A stretch of 64,000 bases of DNA from Diphasiastrum complanatum (Eukaryota; Streptophyta; Lycopodiopsida; Lycopodiales; Lycopodiaceae), in assembly GCA_029204225.1 (NCBI GenBank), contig MU832149.1, positions 20,695 to 84,694 of the forward strand. The letters are read 5' to 3'. A model generated the notes under the pieces. The model was not told the origin of the DNA and did not search any database. It saw nothing but the letters and a program-made list of their open reading frames with translations. Shown here in pieces: positions 20,570-33,040 of this stretch (positions are counted from its first letter, which is position 1; every line of letters starts with the position of its first letter). A program made the position numbers and the translations under genes.

Positions 20570-22610
20570 CTTTCAATTACAGAATGGCAGTTCCTCCACA
20601 AAACTGCATAGCAAATTGAATTAACATGTAAGGATAAAGCTCTTATGTTCTCAAAAAACTCACACACACTTTGATTATGGTAATCCAAGTGGCGAAAGTT
20701 ACTTGTACACAGCCATAGACTACGAAGAGCTCATTTATAAAAAACTAAATCTAAACCCAATTATTATAAAGGATGTTGCGATATTTCAAAAATTATTCCT
20801 ATATATCTAGGTACAGATGATTTACGCTCAATTTAATCACATAAAAGCTTCTTCACACAAATAGAGATAATTTTTCTTGAATCTGGCAGATGAACTGGAT
20901 CCAATTGAAACAACCAAATGCAGGAAATAGAAGTCTAAGAAACGGCAGTCTCATCATTGCATAACAGAGATATCGTGGACCAGATATGATTCTTCTGCAT
21001 TTTCAAATCAATTCTTCAAAAATGAGAAATACTCAAAAGATAACTTTTGTGGTTAGGACGCAAGTTTGTTGAATGTATCCAAGTGCTGGAACAAGGACAA
21101 AGAATCAGAAACTAGTGAATGTTGTTGGGGGGGAAATATAGGAAACTAAACCCTCAATTGTCCAAGACAAATTTAAGAGGTAACAGAGGGCACGCCATGC
21201 CAGAATAAGAAAGAGCTTCCACATAGATAAGATTAATGACACTAAAAGCAAAAAATCAGAATTCACTAGTTGATTGAGTAGTTCTATTCTGATACTAATA
21301 TCTCACTAGAGTAATCTACTTAATTCTTAGCAATGTCAAGTTTGTCACTTGTAAAGACCTCATTTGAATCTTAGTACTGGTATAAGACTTCGTGTTTATC
21401 GAACCATAACATATGGCTATGGCAAAATCTGGCATACTTCAAATACATGAATACAGTAGTATAGTGGCAACATAGCCACCACTCACAAAGATCAATAGCA
21501 AGACTAGGAGCTTCAGAATCTGTGCTTGGCAAAGTTTATCAAAACAGCACTTGTCATGTATCTAAGTCTAAAAAACTAGGACTTGGCAGGTAAATGCGAC
21601 ATCCCCGTTTCAGATTGATTCTCTTGCTACAGCTTATTCATTCACATGAAACTCTTTTCATATTTTTTCTCTCCTTCATTTGACTGATTAATTCTGAAAA
21701 TATCTCCTTCGATTGACGCGTTGACGCGTTGGAGTTGAGTTGGCTTTGGCAACTCAACTTGTTGAGAAATGTGGCTGGGTTCCAAATACAAGCTTGAGTT
21801 GGCCCTTTATGGGAAAAAAGTGTCCTTGCTCTCTTGTGGCAGATGGTGGTAACTCTGGCTGAATCTGCAAGGTGGGAAGGCCGTGTTTACAAATGGTGGA
21901 CTATGGCAGCTCCATTCACAGTGAGGGACTGGCTGTCTTGAATCTAAAACCATCTTAAATTGTCTACGTATCCATGGGAATAAGCTGATATCGCTATCAA
22001 GTTACAGCTTCTAAAATCCTCCATTGTGGCAACATCAAGAGCTTTGTGCCACATGCATGAAATTTCCATTGGCATACTGTCACGTTCAGCTCACAATTTG
22101 CTTATGCTCCTTCAAACACCTACATAGTTCTGCCAAGCTTAGTTTGGCTTACAGCATTGCATTTGTGCTTCACCTTCTGGACATATGGCCAATCGATTAA
22201 AGGCTTTTTGGAAACTCGGAGTCAACAATCTTGTAGTACTTAATAGGGTACTGTGCAAAATTGTCCAAACTTGTCATGAATTATCCGTTTTGACATTAGT
22301 TACACACATTCTGCCCTTTTCATTCTAATGATATGAAAGTGGCATGCAGTCCTGTATGATCCATAAGCCTTAAGGACTGTTGTAGTGGCTCTGCCCGTAC
22401 ATGTGAGGTGGCAACACAGGATTGTGGAGGTGCATTCCATCAGTATTGTATCGCGTCTATACATCTCAGCTCGACATTTAATCAACATGTTTAAACCTGA
22501 TTTGTTTGACCTAATCAAAATCCCACAACTAGACAACAAGTACCCCTGAACTTTGTAAAACTTTCCATTTACATAAATGGTGCAAGATACACTATTAATG
22601 CACGGGCGCG

Positions 22611-22613
<3 letters not shown>

Positions 22614-22653
<40 letters not shown>
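22614..22653. repeat. (GA)n microsatellite
   Basis: About 20 uninterrupted GA units follow a CGCGCAC stretch. Confidence 0.95.
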
Positions 22654-22656
<3 letters not shown>

Positions 22657-22870
22657 ACATAAAGAACACATTATAGAGCAAAAATATTTACATTGCAACA
22701 TATATAGCAAACAAAGGACATAACAATGATCTCCACAAGAATCAAATGATAAGAAGCTGATCTGAGCAAGCTAACTCATGCCAAACTCAGCTAACTGAAG
22801 AGCTAATCACCTAATTGATCCACCATCATGAGGCTCTTAGGCCTACTTCTACCGTCTCAAGCCCTAACGT

Positions 22871-23158
22871 CTACAAGTTATGGCTAGAAGCGCAGTAATG
22901 ACTATAACACATAAAAAATACCAAGTCACGCAAAATAGGGGACCAATTGCTCAGAGCATGATGCCCATTGCCCAAAAAGAAGCCACCAGCCAAGCCCAAC
23001 ATAACGGGCATACATGATAGAGCAAATAATCTTTCCATGAGGTTATCTGAGATAAATTTGGGGTCTTTTAACAATGCTTGCTGGCCTCTTATCTCCAGCC
23101 TCATTTGGCAACCACATTCTACAATTTCAGGCATTGATGGTCTATTTTGAAGGAGCAA
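22871..23158 (-). other. unassigned open frame, low confidence
   Basis: A 95-codon minus-strand frame gives 'SMPEIVECGCQMRLEIRG' and a hydrophobic segment 'PVMLGLAGGFFLGNGHH'. The composition is more protein-like than neighbouring chance frames, and an acceptor-like AAAATAG precedes it. No family is recognised. It could be an exon, a decayed gene or chance. Confidence 0.2.
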
Positions 23159-24165
23159 GCAAATCTATACTCCAAGATTAAAGCGATTCACTGGTTTCAA
23201 GCTCTTCAACGAGCCCAGAAAAATCTATTTGGGGCCAGGACAAGTAACTTGGCTTGTGATTACTTTGACTTGTCCTGTACACGATAGTACCTTCATGAAT
23301 TAGCTCAAGTGGTTCTCAAAGGGCAGAGTTGTTTCTACTTTTGTATCTCTCTCAAGACAAGGAAGCATATGTGCGAAATTTCAAGTCAAAGGAACCATAG
23401 AAACTTTTTGTAATTGCCTGATGTAATATAATACTAAAGCTGAAAATGTTGTATTTTCAACTTTGCTTCCCAAGGACCTTGAGCAGTATAAGATCATACT
23501 GGCAAGCTATGTAAGGCTCGTGGCTGAACATTTTACCAAATTGAGATAGCCAATTACAACAGTTCCTTCTTGATTGCAATAGCTCTGTCAAGAGCAACCG
23601 TCACATTGGTTGGAACACCTATAGCGTTTGTTAGCCCATTGATTCCTAGATTGTGTCAACATGACCAAGTTTTAGATCACTCAGATTAAGAGGACTGGCA
23701 TAGTACATTGAAGTTAATTCACTAACTGAACAAAGTGACCACATGAATGCTCATAGTGACCACCTATGCACAAACTTGGGAACATGCAATCACTCTCTCC
23801 CTAGTAACCCTATGGCCAATCTTAGCAACATGAATAATTCAAAATGTTGCACTATAGCCTCCAAACAAATTGATTCACATTAGTAACCACCTACATTTAC
23901 AGATCAATAAGAATTGAGCAATCTTATCAAACAGAAGAGCAACGAATGACTCGACCATCTCAAGAATTTGCCGAGTTCTAAGTTAACTTGGCATCGGCAA
24001 GTGTGACGAGCAATCAAGCATCAAACACATCAAATGAATGATGAAATGGTGAAATGGGAATTTTCAATATCGAAATCACATTTTCTCCATTGGTTTTGAA
24101 TCCATATTGTACCCTCATCTTTCCAAAGGGCAATGAAGATGGCCTCTTTACCTTCAAAACATGTG

Positions 24166-24167
<2 letters not shown>

Positions 24168-24218
<51 letters not shown>
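24168..24218. repeat. (GA)n microsatellite
   Basis: About 25 uninterrupted GA units. Confidence 0.95.
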
Positions 24219-24220
<2 letters not shown>

Positions 24221-25891
24221 TTGATCAATGGCATTACTTTGCTTGGAGATGCGACTTTCTAGGATGGATAGCCTAAACATGTAAATAAGAGCGACTTCCG
24301 AGATTTCTATTAAAAAGTTATATCTGATAGAACTAGTTGGTATAAGACTTTCAGTTACAAGAGAAGAAACAATTGAACTCAAAGGCAATCTCGACTGGAT
24401 GCCAATAAAAAACCATCATTTCTCATCTCTGTACCTTTTTGCCAATTACAATATTAAGCCATTCCGGACTAGCTGCCAAACAAGGAGCTCAAATAGCATT
24501 ACAGTCTAGTTTTAACCATTACGTGGTGTTTCCTACCCTGAAAATGAAAAGCCGAGTGCTTGATTTTCCTTGACAATAAGAAAGCTCTTTCGTTACTTGG
24601 ACTACGCGTTTACCTGGATCTATTCGACGCATAGACTAGATCAGGAATGAAATCCTCAGAATCTAACTAGTCTTGGGAGCTAGACGAACATTCACTCAAG
24701 TTGAAAACCCAGTGCTATATTGAAAAAGCAAAATTTTGTGCTGACTGAGCCTGAATTCAGCCTCACAATTATCAGAAACAGGGACTGGCAGCAGGTATGT
24801 GACCTCACCTAAGCCTTCAACTGCAATAGAGTGTTGATGAGATTGAGAAGAGAAAGTAGACCTTGAACATGTCCGCTTTCATTTGTATGAAAACCACACA
24901 ATTAAATTACCAGCAGAGATCAGACTTCTCTGTTATTTGTCCATTGGCTCAGAATAATAAAGGCTTTTGTCGAAATTCCTCTTGCAGAAGTCCGAAACAG
25001 TAATATGGCAGAGAGAGAGAGAGGTGTGAAGGTCAGGTCTAAAACAGAGGGCGGACAAAGTAAAGAGATGAGCTGGATTATGAAGATTCCTCGCAATCAG
25101 CAGTTTTCACAGGCCTAATGGGGTGAATAAAACAAGCAGACAAATCAGGTAATGCCTCAAGTACATCTGTACGGGAAAGCTTATCTGATACAAACTCGAC
25201 AAAAAGTTTCCAAACTCGAAGAAGGAATGAGTAGAACATGCATACATACTTTGAGACTGCAAAGTAACTATAATAAACACGAGCGAGAGGTTTGGCTTCA
25301 AGATCTAAACTCATCCACAAGCAAAGTCACCAAATCTCCAAAAAACGTGCATCCAAAGTTACAAACATGAAAATTGAATCATCAGATTGATTTGCTATAT
25401 GAAATTCAATCAAAATTTGATAGAGATGTGAAAAGATCAGCAGATTGATGTGCTAGGAGACCAGAGCCCAGGCAGGTGCGATCAAGAAGACGCGAAAAGG
25501 CGTGAAAACACAAACCTCACAAACAAATAACGCCAGCCAGTAAACTTAATATCATAGCATGAATATTTCAAACTTGGATGGCGTTTTCAGTATTAATGTG
25601 GTTCAATGTATAATAATGTATGGCTAAATGTATGCGTGTCAATAAAGTTCTCAGATGAACGATACAGTGCTATGAAGGGACGTCAGATCTAACATCAACC
25701 CAACCGATGCTTTGCCACAACAAATACACAGCTTCAATTACCAAAAAACCTGACCGATCCAAGCAAGGCTGATTAAGAACGACGCGCTCCACATGCAAAA
25801 CCGAATCAAGGAGATATGATCGCAATACAAAAGCTCAATACAAAGGCGCATTAGAGAGTGAGGAGGGCTTGGCAAAGCCACTAGTTATGAG

Positions 25892-26129
25892 GAAGAAGAA
25901 GCAGCAGCAGCAGCAGCATCGGCATAAAGTAACAATACTACTACTATTACTACTACTAATAACAACAATAATAATAATTTAAGAAGAAGAAGAAGAAGAA
26001 GAGATGAAGGGAATGACAAGGAGGTAGCGTCAATTGGCTTGGCCGAGCGAGCGAGAGAGAGAGAGAGAGATGCCGATGGTGAAAGAGAAATAAGTGGCAA
26101 TGGCATCCATTGACAGGGTGTGTGCGCCC

Positions 26130-26161
<32 letters not shown>
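25892..26161. repeat. cluster of simple repeats: GAA, GCA, ACT, AAT, GAA, GA, GA
   Basis: In order these are GAA/GCA triplets (25892-25918), ACT triplets (25936-25957), AAC/AAT triplets (25959-25978), GAA triplets (25982-26001), (GA)n 26053-26070 and (GA)n 26132-26161. Clusters of this kind are common near plant promoters and 5' UTRs. It may mark the distal promoter of the RCC1-family gene, but this is inference. Confidence 0.85.
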
Positions 26162-26165
<4 letters not shown>

Positions 26166-26471
26166 GAAGGGGGTATGTAAAGCGAGCCCGACGGTCCACG
26201 CGGCAGGAGTGCATTGGTTGGACTCGCATCGTCTGCTGCCGATGTGGGGTCCAGCCTTTCGTGCAGCTGTGCTTCAGTCCGTGCAATATGAAGCAGCAGC
26301 TGCAGCAAAAGGTGGAGGCGGCTCTTGTTATATGAATTTCCTATATTGGCCCTTAAAAAGGATTCCACTATTCTACATCTATATATACAAATATGTGATC
26401 TGATTAAAGAAAGGGAGAGTAGGGGGGAAGCCTTCCAGGGCATTTCGCCCAAAGAGGGTATCCACCCGAGT

Positions 26472-26541
26472 GTTAAAGCCTTTCCTCAGCGGAAGTGCCA
26501 GAGGGAGTTAAAGCCTTTCCTCAGCGGAAGTGCCAGAGAGA
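26472..26541. repeat. 35-bp tandem duplication
   Basis: The unit starting GTTAAAGCCTTTCCTCAGCG occurs at 26472 and 26507 with near-perfect identity. Confidence 0.9.
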
Positions 26542-27536
26542 GTCGGCTTTCCCTGCCATAATTTCATCTTTTATTTTTATTTTTGATGTTTTTTTTGTCG
26601 TAGCTATTTTTTTCCATGCACCTTTCAACATTCGGAAAGTTCTTTGTAAAAATAAATAAATAAATAAAAAGGGGGGTGTATAGATTTCAAAGAGGAGGTG
26701 AATCCATTCTCTTCATGAAAAGGTAGAAAGTGATTATATGGAGAAGATAAGGTATACTAGACTCATAACGTGTTTACTTAAGTCTTGCTTGAATTAACAA
26801 TTAACATTAAGTTTGGGGACCCCATCATTACCTAGGGCATAGTTATGGGGCCTCATTGTTTTTACAAATTTGATCTATTATGCTTATCAGCCCTAAAATA
26901 CAGAGTGCTCATTTATGGAATCTTCAAAATTTGTAGGTCTCATGGATGGAATATCGAAAATATGTAGCCCGTATCGTTGAAATCATTAACAAAATTTTGA
27001 GAATTATGTGCATGATTTTTTTTCAGATTTTTGTGACACATTATGTACGGTAATGTGTGTTTGTCAGCCCATGCTAAGGATATCATGGGTTGTCATCTCG
27101 TCTTGCCACTCTCGTGGCTGAACGAGAGGACTTGCCACTATAGCCTTACAATGGGCCTCCCAACACTCATTATTTAGTCCATAATGGAATGGGAGCCGGC
27201 TTCATCCTCATCTCAAAGCCACTGGATGCTTTGAGAGTTCGTGCTTGTATCTATGAAATAGCCACTATTGTTGGATGAAAGTGGGTCCCTCACTAGCAAC
27301 TACCATGGCAATCAGAGCCCCACCCTCATTCAAACGGTATTTTTTGAAAGATACAAGTATAAGCTCTAAGCATCCACCACACCTCAAACGAGAGCAAACA
27401 CCTTAAATAGAGTCTCAATTTTATACCCTCTCACCTCCTTTTCCCATCTCCAAGTGCAAAGTCCATTCCATCGCTCCAGTCTCACACAACCACCGACCCT
27501 TAGATGAGAGCGAGCCTTGTTAGTTGCAATTAGTTC

Positions 27537-27612
27537 AGGCCCACCCTCATCCAAAGGTGGTGACTATTGCTCTAATGCAACCCATCTACCACCCTTGGAT
27601 AGGGGTGGGCCT
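27537..27612. repeat. imperfect inverted repeat (25-bp arms, 26-nt loop)
   Basis: AGGCCCACCCTCATCCAAAG at 27537 is complementary, with about three mismatches, to the arm ending 27612 (CTTGGATAGGGGTGGGCCT). Related 'CCCACCCTCATTCAA' is seen again near 27306. Confidence 0.6.
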
Positions 27613-28327
27613 TTGATGTCAAGGAAGTTAGAGTGGCCTACACTTTGTTTTGGAAAGGCACCTTCATCCAAGATTTGTTTGGCATCAAGTCGTAGCCATG
27701 CCTTCTTTTTAAGCCCTTTGCGAATAGAATGTCACAGTTTTCTTATTTTGTATGAACAAAAGGCAAAGATTTCTTGTGATGTTTCCTCGTCAATTTTTTT
27801 GTTTCTGCTTTCTTCAAATATCTTCTAGAAACAAGGATTAAGCCCTTATTTCTTTGGATTTTGTCATTGGTGCATTTACACCTTTGCCTTTTCCCGTCAA
27901 GTCTATTTTCTCCACAAAATTGTTAACGTTATTAGACAATTTAGCACTTACAATTGAGTTTCTTCTACTAGCACAAAGTCTCTCGAGGAGATTTTGGAAT
28001 GTTGTCCCAAGGATTTTTCTCTAGCACTCCGCAAAATTGCATTTGCTAAATCCCCCACAACAACCTCATAATTTCTCAACCATGTGTTGTTGTAGTTGCC
28101 CACTCCCTACCATATGTTGTGGACCACCTCAAACAAATTTGTTGTCAGCATAGTTGCTTCATCCTCATCATCCCATCATCCACAACAAAACTGCAATATT
28201 AAACATACACATAAAAAAATGACAACAATCAGATTTATAATTAAGCATAGTGATATCATCAAACACAAATTTAATACGTATAGTAACAACAAATTTTCTC
28301 TATCAATGGATTCTATTTTCCACCAAG

Positions 28328-29225
28328 CTAGCCATTTCTCGAGTTCATGCAAACAATTCTAGTAAGCATTGCCAACTTTCCACCACGAAAATATTTTGTT
28401 GTAGACTCCATCTGCAATATTTTAGTGATTGTGTTCCTCCATTGCAAGCACAAAGCACGTGCATCTCTCGATGATTGTTTTATGTATTTTTGGGTGTGCT
28501 TGTTGACATTGCCCATAAAGTGAAACAAGTAGGATTTCTCCTTTACAACTAAAGGAATGTCAGCACTTGCTCCATAGTGTTATAGCCTTCCATTTTGCTT
28601 GAGCTTCATTAGCCATGAAACCCCTAAATATAATAGGCTCATGCACGTGATTTCACATGACTTGATTCAATAGAGTCCAAAACACACTTGTACTTGCACA
28701 TCCTGAACCTTCATGTCAAGCAATGCTTGAAATGCAAATAGAGACATTTGCCTATTGTGTGTCGTAAACATGGGCAGCCATTGTTACCCAATCCTTCACC
28801 TTATATACATGATCAAAGTAGCACCAAGCGTTTGCAAAATCATGTCCTACTTGGATCCTCTTCATGAGATCCACTCTTGAAGCAAAGCCAGTCATTGACA
28901 TCGACATCTTAGATATATGACATATATCAGAATTATGATGCATTTGTCCAAGAAATGAATCATGAAAATACTCATACATTCAAACCTACCGTCACATGTC
29001 TACAATCTCACCACCCTTGGAAAATCTTGTATAGTTGAAATTGTATATCTCACCCATTTGTGACAGTCATATGACATTTGCATGTCTTCCATGCATGTTG
29101 TATTTGATGGAAGAAATTCAAATATTACATTGTCATTGAGTTGTTTTGGCATCTTATCAACTGACACAAGTGATCCACACATTTCTAACATCTTTTGCAA
29201 CTGGGGACTAGTAAATTGCATGCCA
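28328..29225 (-). pseudogene. transposase-like remnant, possibly MULE-type
   Basis: Minus-strand frames from 29225 to 28328 are protein-like but broken by stops. One contains 'SVDKMPKQLNDNVIFEFLPS' and 'MSYDCHKWVRYTIST'. The next has 'GFASRVDLMKRIQVGHDFAN' and 'WVTMAAHVYDTQ'. The last has 'SYLFHFMGNVNKHTQKYIK' and 'ALCLQWRNTIT'. The last block, with its FHF..(K/N)KHT pattern, recalls MULE-like transposase relatives seen in seedless plants, but the family name is uncertain. No terminal inverted repeats were found. The plus strand is not coding here. Confidence 0.4.
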
Positions 29226-29940
<715 letters not shown>

Positions 29941-30169
29941 GACCAGGGATCTCTCGCGGCCAGGGATGGCGGATCTCCATCGCGCTCCACTTGCAGTGAT
30001 GGCCTCGCTCCATCGCGTCCATCTGCTGGTGCCCTTCGCTGCCACTACTGGCCTCCATCGTGCTGCTGTTGGCACCCTCCATTGCGGATGTTGTTGGCTC
30101 TCCATCGCTGCTCTACCCTGACTGTTTGCACCTGTCCCATCGCTGAAGGTGCATCCTCCAATTTCTAAA

Positions 30170-31078
30170 ATGCCTCATCGCAAAGGTCCTCTTAATCCTT
30201 ATCAATCTTCTGTTTCCAACATTGTTTCAACCTCACTTCCAATGCCCGTTGCAGTTCCTATCTCTCCATCAAATCCTAGTCCCGACAATGAATCTATTGT
30301 AGCTCTTTCCTTGACTCCAAACACTCCAGAAGAACCTGCCTCTCTCCCCACATTTACCCTAGTCCGTCTTCTTCGTGAAGGTCAACTCCGTCTATTTGAA
30401 TACCTCAATAATCACAGAGAGCAACTTGCTTCCCATGACTCTCTGCTTCTTGCTGTGCAATCGCACCTTCAAAAGCCAGACTTTTCTATTGAAACACTCA
30501 AGAATGAAGTGGCAGGTCTCAAGGGTGAAACTTCTTCCCAAATCGCTACTTCAGCTAAAATTCAGCAGCTCGAAAGTCAGGTGGAACAGCACCATACGGC
30601 TGTCAAATCATGGGCATATGTACTTAAAGGTTCATCTACAGTTCTTTATCCACCCTTGCCTTCATCTTCGTTTATCTCAGCCACATTCACTGAGGGCCGT
30701 CTGCGAGAGCACAAAGCTCTCAATGTTCGTGTTAGAGGTATTCTGAACTCCCAAAATGTTGTTGAAGAAGCTGAAAAGTTTTTGGAATGACATCTTCAGC
30801 ACCATACTGCCTGGCGACCTAAGAAGGACCCGGATACTCTTGTCATCCGCTTCACGTCAGTGTCTCACCGGCGCAAAGTTTTAGAGAAACGATCTAGATT
30901 ACGTGATACAAAAATCTATTTAAATGAAGATCTTACTTTCATCCAAGTCCAAAAACGTAAAAAGGCAAGACATGAAGCTCTATCTACTGGCAAACGACTT
31001 ATCTATCACGATGGCATTATCAGATTTGTGGATTGTAAGCCTATAGTTAATAAGAATCTTAATAAGAGTCTGAGTTAG
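30170..31078 (+). pseudogene. ORF1-like (LINE-type) gene with one in-frame TGA
   Basis: From the ATG at 30170 one frame runs 303 codons to TAG at 31076, interrupted only by TGA at 30788. Residues 1-65 are Ser/Pro-rich and likely disordered. A coiled-coil-like part follows ('LKNEVAGLKGETSSQIATS', 'IQQLESQVEQHH'). The last third reads 'LNVRVRGIL', 'DPDTLVIRFTSVSHRRKVL', 'YLNEDLTFIQVQKRKKARHE' and 'GKRLIYHDGIIRF', a pattern known from LINE ORF1-type proteins. Reading TGA as a decayed CGA would give 'FLE-R-HLQHH'. No endonuclease or reverse transcriptase follows. The gene lies between two (TC)n tracts. Alternatives are a domesticated ORF1 or a host gene using similar modules. Confidence 0.65.
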
Positions 31079-31268
31079 AGAAATGAAGAGATGTCCAGTT
31101 GAGCATGTAAATGGTACATGTACCATATAATCCTGGCCATATCACTCTCTTCTTAGTTAATTTGTTTCTAGTTAATTTGTTTCGACGACACTAATCCGTC
31201 TTGTTTCCATCTTATCTGATGTACTAGTTTTGTCTTATTCGTCTTTCGGCATGGAAAAGATGTTCATA

Positions 31269-31510
<242 letters not shown>

Positions 31511-31512
<2 letters not shown>

Positions 31513-32010
31513 GGATAGTACCTAGCTTTAACCCATTGCAGATTGTTGGTAGAGGATTCTTTCCAAACTGAGCTAGGCTTTACTTTAAGGTCTCACATTT
31601 GACACTTTTTTATTATAGCACCTCTTCCAGCTTCATAAGATCTATGTTCTGACAGTCGAGATTGATTCGAAATGATCCTTTCTTCACAAGTCACATTGTG
31701 GCTACCTCTACACAACCTTATCCTTCAACGTAGAGAGAAATCGAGTGGTTATATAAGAGTGACCAATTGTAGTAATACCACTTTTCTCTTCTTCTTCTTC
31801 TTCCTCTCCTGGCTATTTTACTCTTGGTGAATGAAGCTTGCATATCCAGTTCAAATATGCTCATACTACCTATAAAACTCTAGAGTCTACCTTCTGCTAG
31901 TTTTTTTTCTTCTTTACATGTTGAACTCTGGATCGTGCTTGCGCATTTGGCTGAATTAGAGATACAAACTTGTAGACTTGTTGCTATAAACAAAAAGCCT
32001 ACCCTTGAAG
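31511..32010. other. non-coding spacer
   Basis: No gene. A TTC-rich stretch occurs at 31788-31806. Confidence 0.5.
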
Positions 32011-32931
32011 TGTTGGATTATTCTACTATCGAAAGTGATTCATCTGAATAATCAATCTTTAATCTACATCCATTTCATTATCTAGTTCTGCAGTTTTATT
32101 TGTATTTCTACACAGTTTGTAGAAATACTCGGGAATCGCTCAACAGGTGGCTTCAACATATCGGACAACCTTCGACATATCAAATGACTCCGACGAAAGT
32201 CGAAGAAGAAGTCGAGCATGCCAAAGGATGACAGTTTTTGTTCCGCCTAAAGACTTGCTCTAACTACTTTGTAAATAAATTTTTGGAAGTCCTAATTGGA
32301 TGAAGATAGCGCATTATGGATAACTGCCAATTGCGATCCACGACTAGATTAGCTGTCCTACCATATGAGCTTAACCTACTTTAGTATAAATAGTTGATCA
32401 TTAAAGATTTCTACATTCTCTAGAAAAAATTTCAGATTTCTATTAGAGTATTGCTATTAGCGCCTACTGCTTGCTAGCGAGAGTGCATCAGACAGAGTTT
32501 TTAGTTACTCGGATAGTTTAGAGTACATGGTTTTCATCCGTTATTGCTTTGTGCTCTCATCATTTGATTTGTACATGCTACTTACTGAATCAATCTATCT
32601 TCTTATTTCATTCAGTATCATGTCAGAATGTACGCTTCTTTGTAGTCATTTGTAACTGATAAATCTCTTGTTGTTTCGTCTCGTTTGTTGAATATTGCAA
32701 TGTTGCAATATTATATACATCACGATGCACTCTGAAACTATTTGGCTACAAAATCACTTTAGTACTAATGATTTCAAATTTTGTTGTTAAAAGATTGAAC
32801 GTGACTATCATTATAGCTTTGTTCAATAACTATAGGTGTAGTCATGCATTAGGAAAGAATGCTCATTCTATTGCGCTCCATAGTTCGTTCATAGACTTTG
32901 ATTTATTGAATCGTCATTTCTTCTTCCAACA
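32011..32931 (+). repeat. copia LTR (plus-strand copy)
   Basis: The 3' end CTTCCAACA (to 32931) is followed by a primer-site-like sequence. The segment 32530-32931 is the reverse complement of 42030-42430, the LTR of the minus-strand copia element. The start at TGTTGG (32011) is inferred from the complementary terminus and is uncertain. A TATAAATA box stands at 32385-32392. Confidence 0.65.
32385..32392 (+). promoter_or_regulatory. TATA box within copia LTR
   Basis: TATAAATA lies mid-LTR, the expected place of the element's promoter. Confidence 0.55.
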
Positions 32932-33040
32932 TGATGTCAGAACTCTGCTATTATTAGATACCCTTCATGGTATAAGAGCAATATTATTAGATATTTTTCA
33001 TAGTATCAAATTCTTATCAGAGCACACTTGCTCCTAATCT
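32932..33040 (+). other. degenerate primer binding site and leader of copia element
   Basis: TGATGTCAGAAC (32932-32943) corresponds to TGGTGTCAGAGC in the minus-strand copy. The leader up to about 33040 matches the leader of that copy, including a duplicated 'ATTATTAGATA..TTCAT.GTAT' unit. Homology ends abruptly near 33041, where gypsy gag begins. Confidence 0.65.

Larger units (their letters stand above)
20570..25891. other. upstream region / possible 5' UTR introns of RCC1-family gene
   Basis: No clear gene. Acceptor-like sequence (GCTATGCAG on the minus strand near 20605) suggests a 5'-UTR intron. (GA)n tracts are annotated separately. One open frame at 22871-23158 is listed with low confidence. 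Confidence 0.35.
26162..28327. other. non-coding region with small repeats
   Basis: No gene is recognised. It holds the 35-bp duplication at 26472-26541, an AAAT tract at 26648-26670 and an imperfect hairpin at 27537-27612. Confidence 0.5.

Noticed and set aside
22290-22710. 136-codon minus-strand frame over the (GA)n tract
   Set aside because: The middle is a Ser-Leu repeat from the microsatellite and the flanks show no motif.
27517-27828. 103-codon plus-strand frame
   Set aside because: It runs over the imperfect hairpin and has no recognisable domain; coding status is unsupported.
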